Positions 1 to 8,603 of a stretch of 64,000 bases of DNA are shown here, in pieces (positions within the stretch are counted from its first letter, which is position 1; each line of letters opens with the position of its first letter). Position numbers and translations under genes: made by a program. The DNA lies in assembly GCF_030410135.1 (NCBI RefSeq), contig NZ_JAUGQQ010000008.1, positions 29,611 through 93,610 on the forward strand. Direction: 5' to 3'. Source of the DNA: Aequorivita aurantiaca. Lineage in GTDB: Bacteria > Bacteroidota > Bacteroidia > Flavobacteriales > Flavobacteriaceae. The notes beneath the pieces are model-generated. The model worked only from the letters and a program-made list of their open reading frames with translations. It was not told where the DNA came from and did no database searches.

Positions 1-36
1 TAATCTGCTACCTGCAACTAAAAGTCCAAAACAACT

Positions 37-810
37 ATGAATTCCCGCAAAGAACAGCTACAAGCCTTCAACAGATTGTTGACCATTATGGACGAGCTAC
101 GCGAAAAATGTCCGTGGGACAAGAAACAAACTATGGAAACACTGCGGCCATTGACCATTGAGGAAACCTATGAGTTGGGCGATGCCATTCTGGAGCAGGA
201 TTTACAGGAGGTGAAAAAGGAACTGGGCGATGTATTGTTGCATATCGTTTTTTACTCGAAAATTGGAAGTGAGACCAATGATTTTGACATTGCGGATGTG
301 TGCAATGATATTTGTGAAAAATTGATATCCCGACATCCCCATATATATGGCGATGTGAAAGTTGCTGATGAAGAGGAAGTTAAAAGGAATTGGGAGAATT
401 TAAAATTAAAAGAAGGAAAAAAAAGCGTCTTGGAAGGCGTCCCGAAATCATTGCCAGCCTTGGTAAAAGCGAGTAGAATTCAAGAGAAGGTCGCCGGAGT
501 GGGGTTTGATTGGGAAGAGCCACAACAGGTTTTTGAAAAGTTGCAGGAAGAATTGGGCGAGCTTCAGCACGAATTAAACGAAAACAACAAAGAAAAGATA
601 GAAGCCGAATTTGGCGATGTTCTTTTTTCAATGATAAATTATGCCAGATTTTTAAAGGTGAATCCTGAAAACGCTCTCGAGCGGACTAACAAAAAATTCA
701 TAAAACGCTTTCAATATTTGGAAGGCAAAGCCAAGGAAATGAACAAATCATTAAAGGATATGACCTTGGCTGAAATGGATATTTTTTGGAACGAAGCTAA
801 AAAAGAGTAG
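37..810 (+). CDS. mazG: MazG nucleoside triphosphate pyrophosphohydrolase
   Basis: Predicted house-cleaning enzyme that hydrolyses (d)NTPs to NMP and pyrophosphate in the cytoplasm. The 257 residues match the two-domain MazG size (about 260). The first MazG domain is at about 10-100, with CPWD at 25-28, EETYE at 42-46 and ELGD at 62-65, the acidic residues that bind magnesium. The second is at about 150-225, with EELGELQHE and EAEFGD in the same roles. The ATG start puts the N-terminus where MazG proteins usually begin. It is transcribed alone and converges on the DUF349 gene, with a shared bidirectional hairpin between them. Family assignment is secure; the preferred substrate cannot be read from sequence. 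Confidence 0.95.
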   Translation: MNSRKEQLQAFNRLLTIMDELREKCPWDKKQTMETLRPLTIEETYELGDAILEQDLQEVKKELGDVLLHIVFYSKIGSETNDFDIADVCNDICEKLISRHPHIYGDVKVADEEEVKRNWENLKLKEGKKSVLEGVPKSLPALVKASRIQEKVAGVGFDWEEPQQVFEKLQEELGELQHELNENNKEKIEAEFGDVLFSMINYARFLKVNPENALERTNKKFIKRFQYLEGKAKEMNKSLKDMTLAEMDIFWNEAKKE

Positions 811-840
811 TTAGTATTCAGCGGGAGTTTATTGTAATAA

Positions 841-868
841 AAAATGCCAGATTCACGTCTGGCATTTT
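841..868. terminator. bidirectional hairpin terminator between mazG and the DUF349 gene
   Basis: A perfect 11-bp stem (AAAATGCCAGA at 841-851 pairing with TCTGGCATTTT at 858-868) with a 6-base loop. A-tract and T-tract ends make it work for transcripts from either side of this convergent pair. Confidence 0.85.
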
Positions 869-872
869 ATAA

Positions 873-2954
873 TTAATCTTCCCGAACTTCCTTAATTTTT
901 GAAAGCTTCGCCTTCCAAACCTCGAGCTGTTCCTTGTGGCGCTCAATGTTTTTGTGAACTTCTTTCACCAAAGGATTATTCTCATCTACGTGATGGAAAA
1001 AGCCGAGATTATTTTCCAATTGGCGGATTTCATCCTTGGTTTCATCAATCTTTTTTGAAATAAAGAAATGTTCGTTCTGCAATTTTCTGTCGTCGTCGCG
1101 ATTGACAAGTGTATTTAATTTATTGTCAAATTTTATTAGCTCCGTTTCCTTTTTCCCTAAATCTAATTTTCCGAACAGCGCATCCAATGTTTTGTTGAAT
1201 TTCTGTTCAATATTTCGCTTGTTATATGGAACGCGACCAACTTCTTTCCATGCGGTTATAAATTCTTTTATCGATTTTAGGTCCTCTTTATGGTCACCGC
1301 TCATTTCAAAGGCAGAAAGTTTTTCAAGCATTTGCTGTTTGGATTCAAAATTTGCCAATTCCTCCTTGCCCGCTTCATTTTTCTGTGCATGTAACCTGTC
1401 AAAATAATGGTTGCAAGCTTTCTTAAAGCGTTTCCAGATTTTGTCACTATCCTTTCGTGGCACGTGGCCGATACTTTTCCACTCCTCTTGAATTTTTTTC
1501 ATCAAAGCGGTTGTTGCTTCAAAATCCTCACTGTCCTTATTTTCCTCAGCAATTTTAATTAGTTCGCGCTTCTGCTCAAGATTGGTAAATTGGTCCTTTT
1601 TTTGGTTTTTATAAAAACTGTTTTTTTGACGGTTAAAGTCGCTAGTAGCATCTTTAAAGGCTTTCCAAATTTCTTTGTTATTTTCCCTTGGCACGCGCCC
1701 GGTATTGAAAAAGGAATCGCGCAGTTCCTGAACTTTCTTAATTGCGTTTTGCCAACCTTGGTGGCTCGGTTTTGCTTCTTCGGTGGCCTGTATTATTTCT
1801 TCAACTATTTGTTTTTTCTTTTCATAATTGGCTTCGAAATCCTTTTCCATATCGGCCAATTGCTCTTGGCGTTTGTCGTGGATAACTTTGGTCGCCTCGC
1901 TAAATTTATCCCAAACTTCATCTCGATATTCTTTAGCAACTGGCCCAATTTCTTCCTTCCACATTTTGTGTAGCATTTGCAGTTCCCGGAAAGCTTTGTT
2001 TATGTCGCTTTCCTGTGCAAGTTCCTCGGCGCGGGTGATAAGTTTTAATTTTGAGTCGAGATTATGCTTGAAATCCATATCGCGGAACTCACGATTCAAA
2101 TGAAGAAAATCGTAGAAATTTTCAACGTGGTGATGATAGGTATTCCAGACAGTGTTGTATTTATCACGCGGAATTGCGCCGGCCAAATGCCATTTTTCCT
2201 GAATTTCCTTAAAATGTTTGTAGGTGGTGTTGATATTTTCTTCGGCGCTCAAAAGACTTTTCAGTTCCTCTATTAGCTCCCAGCGCTTGTCTAAATTTGC
2301 TTGAAGGTCCTTCTTAAGATTTTTATAGTGATTGTTTCGTTTCTCTTTATAATCAAAATAAAGGGAATTGAACTCTTTTTTTAATGGGGTGGTGTAATGA
2401 AAATCAATAATATTGCCGCCTTCAGCCAAAAATTCTTCCTTTTTTTGCTCCAGTTGGTCGTTGAATTTGTTATTGAATTCCGAACGAATTTCTTCCACAT
2501 CGTGCTTAATATGTTGAATTTTCTTCGTTTTCAGCAGTGTGTCCAATGCTGCAACCAATTCACTTTCCGAAAGTGTGCTATAGTCCTTTTGTGCTTTTTC
2601 CTCGTGATCGTCATCCGCTTCTTCATCTTCGGAGGAGGCTACTTCTTCTTCATCATCTCCCTCCTCGGTAGCGTCTACCTTTTCGTTTGCAGGATTCTCA
2701 ACCGATTTTTTTTCCTCAATCATTGCATCTGCAACCATATTCTCTTCTGCAATATCTTCAGAGTCTATGTTGTCGGTTTCCTCATTCACTGCTTCGGATT
2801 TTTCTATTTCCGCAGTAGTTTCATTTACATTAGATTCAACGTTTTCGGAATCAGCATTAGTTTCTTCCGTTGATTCGGTAAATGGTTTTTTCTTTTCGTT
2901 TTCCTGATTATTTAGCGAAGCCGAAGTATCCTGTGGCAATTTTTCGTCGGACAT
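873..2954 (-). CDS. DUF349 repeat protein with acidic N-terminus
   Basis: Protein of 693 residues from the ATG at 2954; a TTG three codons upstream is less likely. Residues 1 to about 130 are low-complexity and strongly acidic (runs of E, D, N and S). The rest is charged and helical with five recognisable DUF349 repeats, each carrying a W...G/A..P..K/R..iW..F motif: IPRDKYNTVW, VAKEYRDEVW, VPRENNKEIW, VPRKDSDKIW and VPYNKRNIEQ. There is no signal peptide or membrane segment, so it is cytoplasmic. DUF349 proteins are widespread in Bacteroidota and their molecular role is not established to my knowledge. The repeats suggest a rod-like binding scaffold, which is inference. It follows aroE with a gap of about 100 bp. 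Confidence 0.85.
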   Translation of the reverse strand: MSDEKLPQDTSASLNNQENEKKKPFTESTEETNADSENVESNVNETTAEIEKSEAVNEETDNIDSEDIAEENMVADAMIEEKKSVENPANEKVDATEEGDDEEEVASSEDEEADDDHEEKAQKDYSTLSESELVAALDTLLKTKKIQHIKHDVEEIRSEFNNKFNDQLEQKKEEFLAEGGNIIDFHYTTPLKKEFNSLYFDYKEKRNNHYKNLKKDLQANLDKRWELIEELKSLLSAEENINTTYKHFKEIQEKWHLAGAIPRDKYNTVWNTYHHHVENFYDFLHLNREFRDMDFKHNLDSKLKLITRAEELAQESDINKAFRELQMLHKMWKEEIGPVAKEYRDEVWDKFSEATKVIHDKRQEQLADMEKDFEANYEKKKQIVEEIIQATEEAKPSHQGWQNAIKKVQELRDSFFNTGRVPRENNKEIWKAFKDATSDFNRQKNSFYKNQKKDQFTNLEQKRELIKIAEENKDSEDFEATTALMKKIQEEWKSIGHVPRKDSDKIWKRFKKACNHYFDRLHAQKNEAGKEELANFESKQQMLEKLSAFEMSGDHKEDLKSIKEFITAWKEVGRVPYNKRNIEQKFNKTLDALFGKLDLGKKETELIKFDNKLNTLVNRDDDRKLQNEHFFISKKIDETKDEIRQLENNLGFFHHVDENNPLVKEVHKNIERHKEQLEVWKAKLSKIKEVRED

Positions 2955-3056
2955 TTGTTTCAATGTTAAAGTTCCTATTTCTTAATGGGTCAAGATACTA
3001 ACAACTGCGCAACTGGCAAAGAACGGGGCGTTTTTTTGGGGATATTTTGGTAAAAT

Positions 3057-3788
3057 TTATGAATTCCAAATTTCCCAAGATTTTTCAGCTTGCAACTCTA
3101 ACATTGATAGACCGTTGCTGGTTTTTGCGCCCCTGATTTTTCCTTGTTTAAGAAATTCGGTTTCGGAAGGATTGTAAATTAAATCGAATAATAGATGGTC
3201 TGGGGTCAAAAAGTTATATGGAATTGCGGGATATTCGTGAATATTGGGGAAGGTGCCCAGCGGCGTGCAATTAATAATAAGAAAATGATTTTCAATTGCC
3301 GATTTGTTCAGCGATTCGTATTTAATGGAATGCATATTTTCGGTTCGACTCACAAAACTAAAACTAAAGTCTAGTTTCTCCAAAACATAGGCCACCGCTT
3401 TTGAAGCGCCCCCTGTGCCTAAAATTAATGCAGTTTTTTTCGGAAGCGGAAAAAATTTTTCAAGGGATTTTTGAAATCCGTAATGGTCGGTATTAAAGCC
3501 AATAAGTTTATTTTCTTCAGAAATTTTAATAGTGTTCACGGCGCCAATTTTTTGGGCAGTTTCGTCCATGGCATCCAATAATGGAATTACTTCTTCCTTG
3601 TAAGGAATAGTAACATTTAAACCCTTTAAGGAAGGCGTTTCCGAAATAATTTTTGGTAAAAGCGCAATAGAGTGTAAGTCAAAGTTCTGATAGGAATGGG
3701 GCAGGTTTTCGCTATTAAATTTTTCGGAAAAGAATTTTTTCGAAAAAGAATAGTCAATGTTTTTTCCTATCAATCCAAATTTAGACAT
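3057..3788 (-). CDS. aroE: shikimate dehydrogenase
   Basis: Reduces 3-dehydroshikimate to shikimate with NADPH, fourth step of the aromatic amino acid pathway. The 243 residues show the catalytic lysine in NVTIPYK (K64), the catalytic aspartate in GFNTDHYGF (D101), the GAVNTI segment at 82-87 and the nucleotide-binding loop LGTGGAS at 123-129. The start is the ATG at 3788, which overlaps the end of the upstream DUF368 gene by 8 bp and suggests translational coupling. An upstream in-frame start at 3812 would add eight residues and a longer overlap and is less likely. It is slightly shorter than the E. coli enzyme (272 residues), as is usual for flavobacterial AroE. Confidence 0.95.
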   Translation of the reverse strand: MSKFGLIGKNIDYSFSKKFFSEKFNSENLPHSYQNFDLHSIALLPKIISETPSLKGLNVTIPYKEEVIPLLDAMDETAQKIGAVNTIKISEENKLIGFNTDHYGFQKSLEKFFPLPKKTALILGTGGASKAVAYVLEKLDFSFSFVSRTENMHSIKYESLNKSAIENHFLIINCTPLGTFPNIHEYPAIPYNFLTPDHLLFDLIYNPSETEFLKQGKIRGAKTSNGLSMLELQAEKSWEIWNS

Positions 3789-4803
3789 GTTGGTTTTTTT
3801 TATAGATGCCATACCACTCCAGCCCGAGTACTATCAGCACTCCGAAAAGAACAAAGAGAATGGCAAAAATAGTTTCGCTCCCGAAGTCGGATGGAAAAAA
3901 ACGGTCATAGCCAATAATTATCTCCCTTCCCTTGGCGTCCAACATATGGTTTCCCGTGGCGTCGAGTTCATATTTTGTTTCCTTCCAGGGCCAAACAACG
4001 CCCAATGACCCGGCGATGAAGCCAATAATAACGGCGTAAGTCGCTTTTTTATATCGCTTCAAAACATACGCTAGCAAGTGCGAAAGCGAAACCAACCCTA
4101 CTAAGGAACCCAGGGAGAAAACGGCCAAAACCTTCAGAAGTTCAATTCTTTCGGGATTATAAAACCAGCTAAAATCCCATTGAAAAATATTGGCAATGGT
4201 ATCAAAAAGGGCGTTAACGGAATCCACCAAAAGCAGTACATAGTTACCTAAAAGAATTAAAATGAAGGATCCCGAAAGGCCGGGCAATGTCATTCCCGAC
4301 ACGCTTATAATGCCACAGAAAAAAACAAAAATTAGATTGCTATTTTCCTTTGCCGGCTCTAAAAAACTTATAGCCACACCCACTGCGATGCCACAAAGTA
4401 AATACGCTAAATACTTGCGATGCCACGCGCCAAAGTCCTTGGCAATATAGTAAATGGATGCCAAAATCATCCCGAAAAACCAGCTCCAGACGTACAGTTC
4501 ATAGTGTTTTATTAGAAAGTCCAGAATTTTTGAAACACTGAAATAGCTAATTACCATTCCCAAAATCAGAAGGCCTAAAAATTGGCCGTTCACATATTTA
4601 TGAAAAGTTCTAAAACGACCGCCCCAAATAAGTTTAAAGGCTTTCTTGTTTATCTTTTGAAGTGAATAAATAAATTCCTCATAAAACCCTGCCACAAATG
4701 CAAACATACCGCCCGAAACGCCGGGAACTTTATTGGCTGCTCCCATAATGATGCCTTTTAGAACAAGCCAAGCTTTATCGGAAAGTGAGCGGTTTTCGTA
4801 CAT
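3781..4803 (-). CDS. DUF368 membrane protein (PopT-type polyprenyl-phosphate transporter), copy 1
   Basis: Integral inner-membrane protein of 340 residues with about eight to ten hydrophobic segments. The DUF368 signatures are the N-terminal GAANKVPGVSGGM and the mid-protein LPGLSGSFILILLGNY. DUF368 (PopT) proteins have been shown in other bacteria to flip undecaprenyl phosphate back across the membrane for cell-wall synthesis; that role here is inferred from family membership. Compared with the copy directly upstream it has N-K instead of D-V in the N-terminal signature, so the two may differ in function. A 34-bp gap separates it from the upstream copy, and its end overlaps aroE, so all three are probably one transcript. 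Confidence 0.85.
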   Translation of the reverse strand: MYENRSLSDKAWLVLKGIIMGAANKVPGVSGGMFAFVAGFYEEFIYSLQKINKKAFKLIWGGRFRTFHKYVNGQFLGLLILGMVISYFSVSKILDFLIKHYELYVWSWFFGMILASIYYIAKDFGAWHRKYLAYLLCGIAVGVAISFLEPAKENSNLIFVFFCGIISVSGMTLPGLSGSFILILLGNYVLLLVDSVNALFDTIANIFQWDFSWFYNPERIELLKVLAVFSLGSLVGLVSLSHLLAYVLKRYKKATYAVIIGFIAGSLGVVWPWKETKYELDATGNHMLDAKGREIIIGYDRFFPSDFGSETIFAILFVLFGVLIVLGLEWYGIYKKNQHV

Positions 4804-4837
4804 TTGATTGTTGCCGATTTATTTTTATTTCACAAAT

Positions 4838-5839
4838 TCAAAGTTTTTGCGGAGGGTCATTTTCAAGGGTAATGGTTCCCTTTTTTACAGCAATTCGCTC
4901 CAATAAAAAGATAGTGAAAAAACCAATTGCCACAAATAAAAGAGCATAGAGCACTTGTGGATTTCCATCATAATTTTGAGGAAGTACACTGCGCTCAATA
5001 AATGGAACCTTTTCGCCGGTATGATTCATTCTATACTGTAAGACTTCCTTCCACGGCCATATTTTGTTCAGTGCGCCAACCATAAAACCAGTGAGTACCG
5101 CCAATGTAATATTTTTATGGTGCTTAAACATCCAATTTAAAATCCGTGAAAACATTTTTAGGCCCACAATTGCACCCGTTCCGAAAATTATAAGTTTTGT
5201 GAGCGCACTTAAAAAGAGGGTTCCGTTAAAGGTTGTAATACCATCGCCCAATTGGGTGACAATGCCAATAACCGTAGTGTAAGCGCCTAACAATAGGAGT
5301 ATAAAGGCGCCGGAAATTCCTGGAAGAATCATGGCTATAATGGCAACGAACCCAGCTAAAAACAAAAACCAGTTGCTATCTGGGGAGCCGACCGGATCTG
5401 CGATAGTTATAAAATAGGAGAAGATTGATGCAACAATAAGGGCAATGACTATCCCTATACTCCAGTTTTTTATTTGTTGGCCCACATACACAATACTTGC
5501 AATCACAAGCCCGAAGAAAAAAGACCAAACAAGAATGGGATAAACCTCCAAAAGCCAAGTGATTAATTTAGCAAGTGAAATAATACTGATAAAAACCCCG
5601 GCGAAAAGAGCCACTAAAAATGACAGATTATACTGTTTCCATGCTGTGGAAAAGCCATTTTTTTTCCAACTCCGGAAGAAACCAAGATCTATATTGTGGA
5701 TGGTTTCTATTAATTCTTCATAAATGCCGGAAATGAAGGCGATAGTACCTCCAGATACGCCGGGAACAACATCGGCAGCGCCCATTGCTAGGCCCTTGGC
5801 AGTTACTGTTAAATATTGGAGAAAATTTCTTTGAGGCAT
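4838..5839 (-). CDS. DUF368 membrane protein (PopT-type polyprenyl-phosphate transporter), copy 2
   Basis: Integral membrane protein of 333 residues starting at the ATG at 5839 (the longer version starts with TTG). It carries the canonical DUF368 signature GAADVVPGVSGGTIAF near the N-terminus and LPGISGAFILLLLGAY in the middle, with many hydrophobic spans. It is a paralogue of the next gene downstream: the same layout and a shared WPWKE motif in the second half. It is likely an undecaprenyl-phosphate translocase by family. This copy has the consensus N-terminal motif, so it is the better candidate for the standard activity. It sits 35 bp after the TPR gene in the same direction. Confidence 0.87.
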   Translation of the reverse strand: MPQRNFLQYLTVTAKGLAMGAADVVPGVSGGTIAFISGIYEELIETIHNIDLGFFRSWKKNGFSTAWKQYNLSFLVALFAGVFISIISLAKLITWLLEVYPILVWSFFFGLVIASIVYVGQQIKNWSIGIVIALIVASIFSYFITIADPVGSPDSNWFLFLAGFVAIIAMILPGISGAFILLLLGAYTTVIGIVTQLGDGITTFNGTLFLSALTKLIIFGTGAIVGLKMFSRILNWMFKHHKNITLAVLTGFMVGALNKIWPWKEVLQYRMNHTGEKVPFIERSVLPQNYDGNPQVLYALLFVAIGFFTIFLLERIAVKKGTITLENDPPQKL

Positions 5840-5874
5840 AATGTTTTTTTCAAATAGCCTCAAAAATACACAAA

Positions 5875-7275
5875 TTAAAGCGAAGGATTTTTGTGCTGCC
5901 TTATTATTTCCTTTACCGTTTTCATTTGATACACCGAAGGGAACAGTTCCTCAATTATCAACAAGAATTCAGGCTCAGCCTTTAGGGCATTTTTTAAGTG
6001 GAAGGCTCCTTTATCGTTTTCATTTAGGGAATAATAAATTCCGGAAAGGCGGTATTCAACTTCGGGGTGTTCGGGATAAAATTCCAAAGCTTGATTGAAA
6101 TTATTTACGGCAGTTTCAAACTCTCCCAAATTGATTAAAATGTCGCCACGGGTCAACCAGGATTCCAGTTCGTAATTGCCCAGTTCCAAAGCTTTTCGAT
6201 ACCCAACTTCAGCTTCTTCAAAAAGGTTTAGCTTATTATTTATTTTAGCGTAGCGTTTCCAATAATTTACATTCTCACTATCAATATTTATTGCCTTTTC
6301 AATAAAATAAAGTGCCTTTTGATATTGTTTATTCTTAAAATAAAAATCGGTAATCGCTATCCAGCCTTTGTCCAGCAAGGAATCTTCTTCCACGCACTTA
6401 TTGTAGAACTGAAGAGCCATTTCAGTATTTCCTAGCTTTTCGTAACATTTCCCAATCCGCAATAGTGCGTAGGAGGTAGGATCGTCCAGGCTTAAGGTGA
6501 CCGAGTAACTTTCTATTGCATCCGCATATTTCTTCATCCTTTCGAGCACCCTTCCTTTTTCCAAATATGCGCCTATAAAGCTGTCATCACTGATTATGGC
6601 AAAATCGAATGCTGCCAGTGCTTTTTTATAATCCTTAAGATCGTAATATTGCTTGCCCACTTGGTGCCAAGCCACTTCGCAATAGGGATTTTTATTTAGA
6701 TAATCATTTAAATAGTCAATAGCCGCCTCATTTTCATCTAAATATTCAAAACAATAAATAATGTTGTAGAGGGCCGAATAATCTTCCTCATCTGCCTCCA
6801 AACATTTCATAAAATAATATTTGGCGTTTTCGTAATCCTCCATAAAAAGATATTCCATTCCGAGCAATGACAAAACATCCGCTTCGTCATCGGTTATTTC
6901 AAGCGCTTGTTCTAAAAGGCTAATGGCCTCTTTATGTTTGTCCCGCCTTGACAAAATGTTGGCCTTTTGAATGTAAATTTCCTCATTGCTTTGTTCCAAT
7001 TGGTAAAGCGCATCCAAAAGCTCCTCCGCAATTTCCAATTGATTTTCGAAAATGTACATTTCAATTTGGAAAAGCTTCAGATTTGTGGATGATGGATGCT
7101 GCTCCAACCCCAATTTGGTGGCCTTTTTGGCAAGTGCAATTTTTCCGTTTTCAAGGTAGTGATGCACTATTTCCTCAAATTCCTCGGAGTCGAAGAAAAG
7201 TACGCTGTTGGTTTTCAGCATAGATTCGAATCTTTCCAGCGAGAAGTTGTTATGCTCGTTTGAACTTAATTGCAT
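5875..7275 (-). CDS. tetratricopeptide repeat protein
   Basis: A 466-residue cytoplasmic protein built almost entirely from TPR units, seen as repeated 34-residue patterns such as EAISLLEQALEI, YENAKYYFMKCLEADEEDYSALYN, YKKALAAFDFAI, and YQKALYFIEKAINIDSENVNYW. It has no signal peptide or membrane segment. The ATG at 7275 is chosen; a GTG two codons earlier is possible. TPR proteins act as protein-binding scaffolds, and the partner cannot be read here. It is the first gene of the run leading into the two DUF368 genes and aroE, with a gap of about 140 bp after the aminotransferase. Confidence 0.88.
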   Translation of the reverse strand: MQLSSNEHNNFSLERFESMLKTNSVLFFDSEEFEEIVHHYLENGKIALAKKATKLGLEQHPSSTNLKLFQIEMYIFENQLEIAEELLDALYQLEQSNEEIYIQKANILSRRDKHKEAISLLEQALEITDDEADVLSLLGMEYLFMEDYENAKYYFMKCLEADEEDYSALYNIIYCFEYLDENEAAIDYLNDYLNKNPYCEVAWHQVGKQYYDLKDYKKALAAFDFAIISDDSFIGAYLEKGRVLERMKKYADAIESYSVTLSLDDPTSYALLRIGKCYEKLGNTEMALQFYNKCVEEDSLLDKGWIAITDFYFKNKQYQKALYFIEKAINIDSENVNYWKRYAKINNKLNLFEEAEVGYRKALELGNYELESWLTRGDILINLGEFETAVNNFNQALEFYPEHPEVEYRLSGIYYSLNENDKGAFHLKNALKAEPEFLLIIEELFPSVYQMKTVKEIIRQHKNPSL

Positions 7276-7415
7276 ACGCACGGTTTAACGGTTTCTTCTA
7301 TTTTAAAGATAATAATGTATAAATAAGTTCAATAGTTATGCCGTGTTTGTTGTTAACGAACTTATCAACAGAAAAGTAATCCATAAATTCCTATTATTAA
7401 AAGAATTGCACCCGA

Positions 7416-8600
7416 TTAATCGGTTTTGAGACGATTTAATACGTTTTGCAACAATCTGCAACCTTCCGCAATCTCCTCATCGCTAATAGTAAGTGGCGGA
7501 GTAATGCGCAGGGCGCGGCCTTCAAAGAGAAGCCAAAAAAGTATGAGACCTTCTTCTTTACAGGCAAGAATTACTTCGGAAGCAATTTCGGGTGTTTCCA
7601 TCATTGCAGCAAGCATCAGGCCTCTGCCGCGAACCTCCTTTATTAATGGATGCTTCAGCAGTTTTCTGAATAATTTTTCCTTTTCAAGAGTTTGCTGTAC
7701 AATTTGCGTCTCTGTCAGCTCTCGTAAGGTTGCCAAAGCGGCAGCCGCTATCAATGGGTTTCCGCCAAATGTGGTGATGTGTCCCAATTTTGGGTTATCC
7801 TTTAAAAACGCCATAACCTGGTGAGATGCGGTAAAAGCGCCAATGGGCAGACCGCCGCCCATGCCTTTTCCCATTACCAAAATATCGGGCTCGGCATCAA
7901 AATGTTCAAAAGCGAAAAGCTTACCGGTTCTGCCAAAACCGGGCTGAATTTCATCCAAAATCAAAAGTGTTCCGGTTTCATCACATCGTTTACGCACTTT
8001 TTTCAAATAGCCATTTTCCGGCTGTATAAATCCCGCGCCTCCTTGAATGGTTTCCAAAATAATTGCGGCCGTTTCAGAAGTTATTTTTTGGATATCGGCT
8101 TCATCATTAAAAGTAATGGGGAAACAATTCGGCACCAATGGCTTGAAAGCATTTTTGCGTTCCTCAAAACCCATCACGCTCATTGCGCCCATAGTATTTC
8201 CGTGATAGGCATTATATGCATACAGAATTTGGGTTCGACCGGTAGCGCGGCGGGCAAGTTTCAACGCACCTTCTATCGCTTCCGTGCCACTGTTTACTAA
8301 GTAAGTAGTATTTAAATTTTTAGGAAGATTCGCCGAAAGCAATTTTGTCAATTCAACGGCCGGTTGTTGAATATATTCGCCATAAACCATTACGTGCAAA
8401 TATTTTTCTGATTGGTTTTTTATCGCGGATACAACACGTGGATGGCAGTGACCCAAAGTACAGGCAGATACACCTGCCACAAAATCCAGGTGTTTCTTGC
8501 CCGATGTATCATAAATATAGCTTCCTTCAGCGTGTGAAATTTCTAACGCCAAGGGATGCGGTGTGGTTTGTGCTTGATATTTGTAGAAATCCTCTTTCAT
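7416..8600 (-). CDS. class III PLP-dependent aminotransferase (acetylornithine/aspartate aminotransferase family)
   Basis: A 394-residue fold-type I, class III aminotransferase. Visible are the glycine-rich phosphate-binding segment NSGTEAIEGALKLAR (103-117), the cofactor-contacting aspartate in LILDEIQPGFGRTGK (D216) and the Schiff-base lysine in MGKGMGGGLPIG (K245). It resembles acetylornithine, ornithine and 4-aminobutyrate aminotransferases, and the exact amino donor is not decidable by eye. It starts three bases after the stop of the OstA-like gene, so it is the last gene of the spoT-fur-purA-ostA run. No arginine genes are nearby, so a specific argD call is not justified. Confidence 0.88.
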   Translation of the reverse strand: MKEDFYKYQAQTTPHPLALEISHAEGSYIYDTSGKKHLDFVAGVSACTLGHCHPRVVSAIKNQSEKYLHVMVYGEYIQQPAVELTKLLSANLPKNLNTTYLVNSGTEAIEGALKLARRATGRTQILYAYNAYHGNTMGAMSVMGFEERKNAFKPLVPNCFPITFNDEADIQKITSETAAIILETIQGGAGFIQPENGYLKKVRKRCDETGTLLILDEIQPGFGRTGKLFAFEHFDAEPDILVMGKGMGGGLPIGAFTASHQVMAFLKDNPKLGHITTFGGNPLIAAAALATLRELTETQIVQQTLEKEKLFRKLLKHPLIKEVRGRGLMLAAMMETPEIASEVILACKEEGLILFWLLFEGRALRITPPLTISDEEIAEGCRLLQNVLNRLKTD

Positions 8601-8603
8601 TTC

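Noticed and set aside
2397..2873. A hydrophobic reading frame opposite the acidic part of the DUF349 gene
   Set aside because: It is the antisense of E/D/K-rich codons, which gives F/L/V-rich false protein; no start signal or family match supports it.
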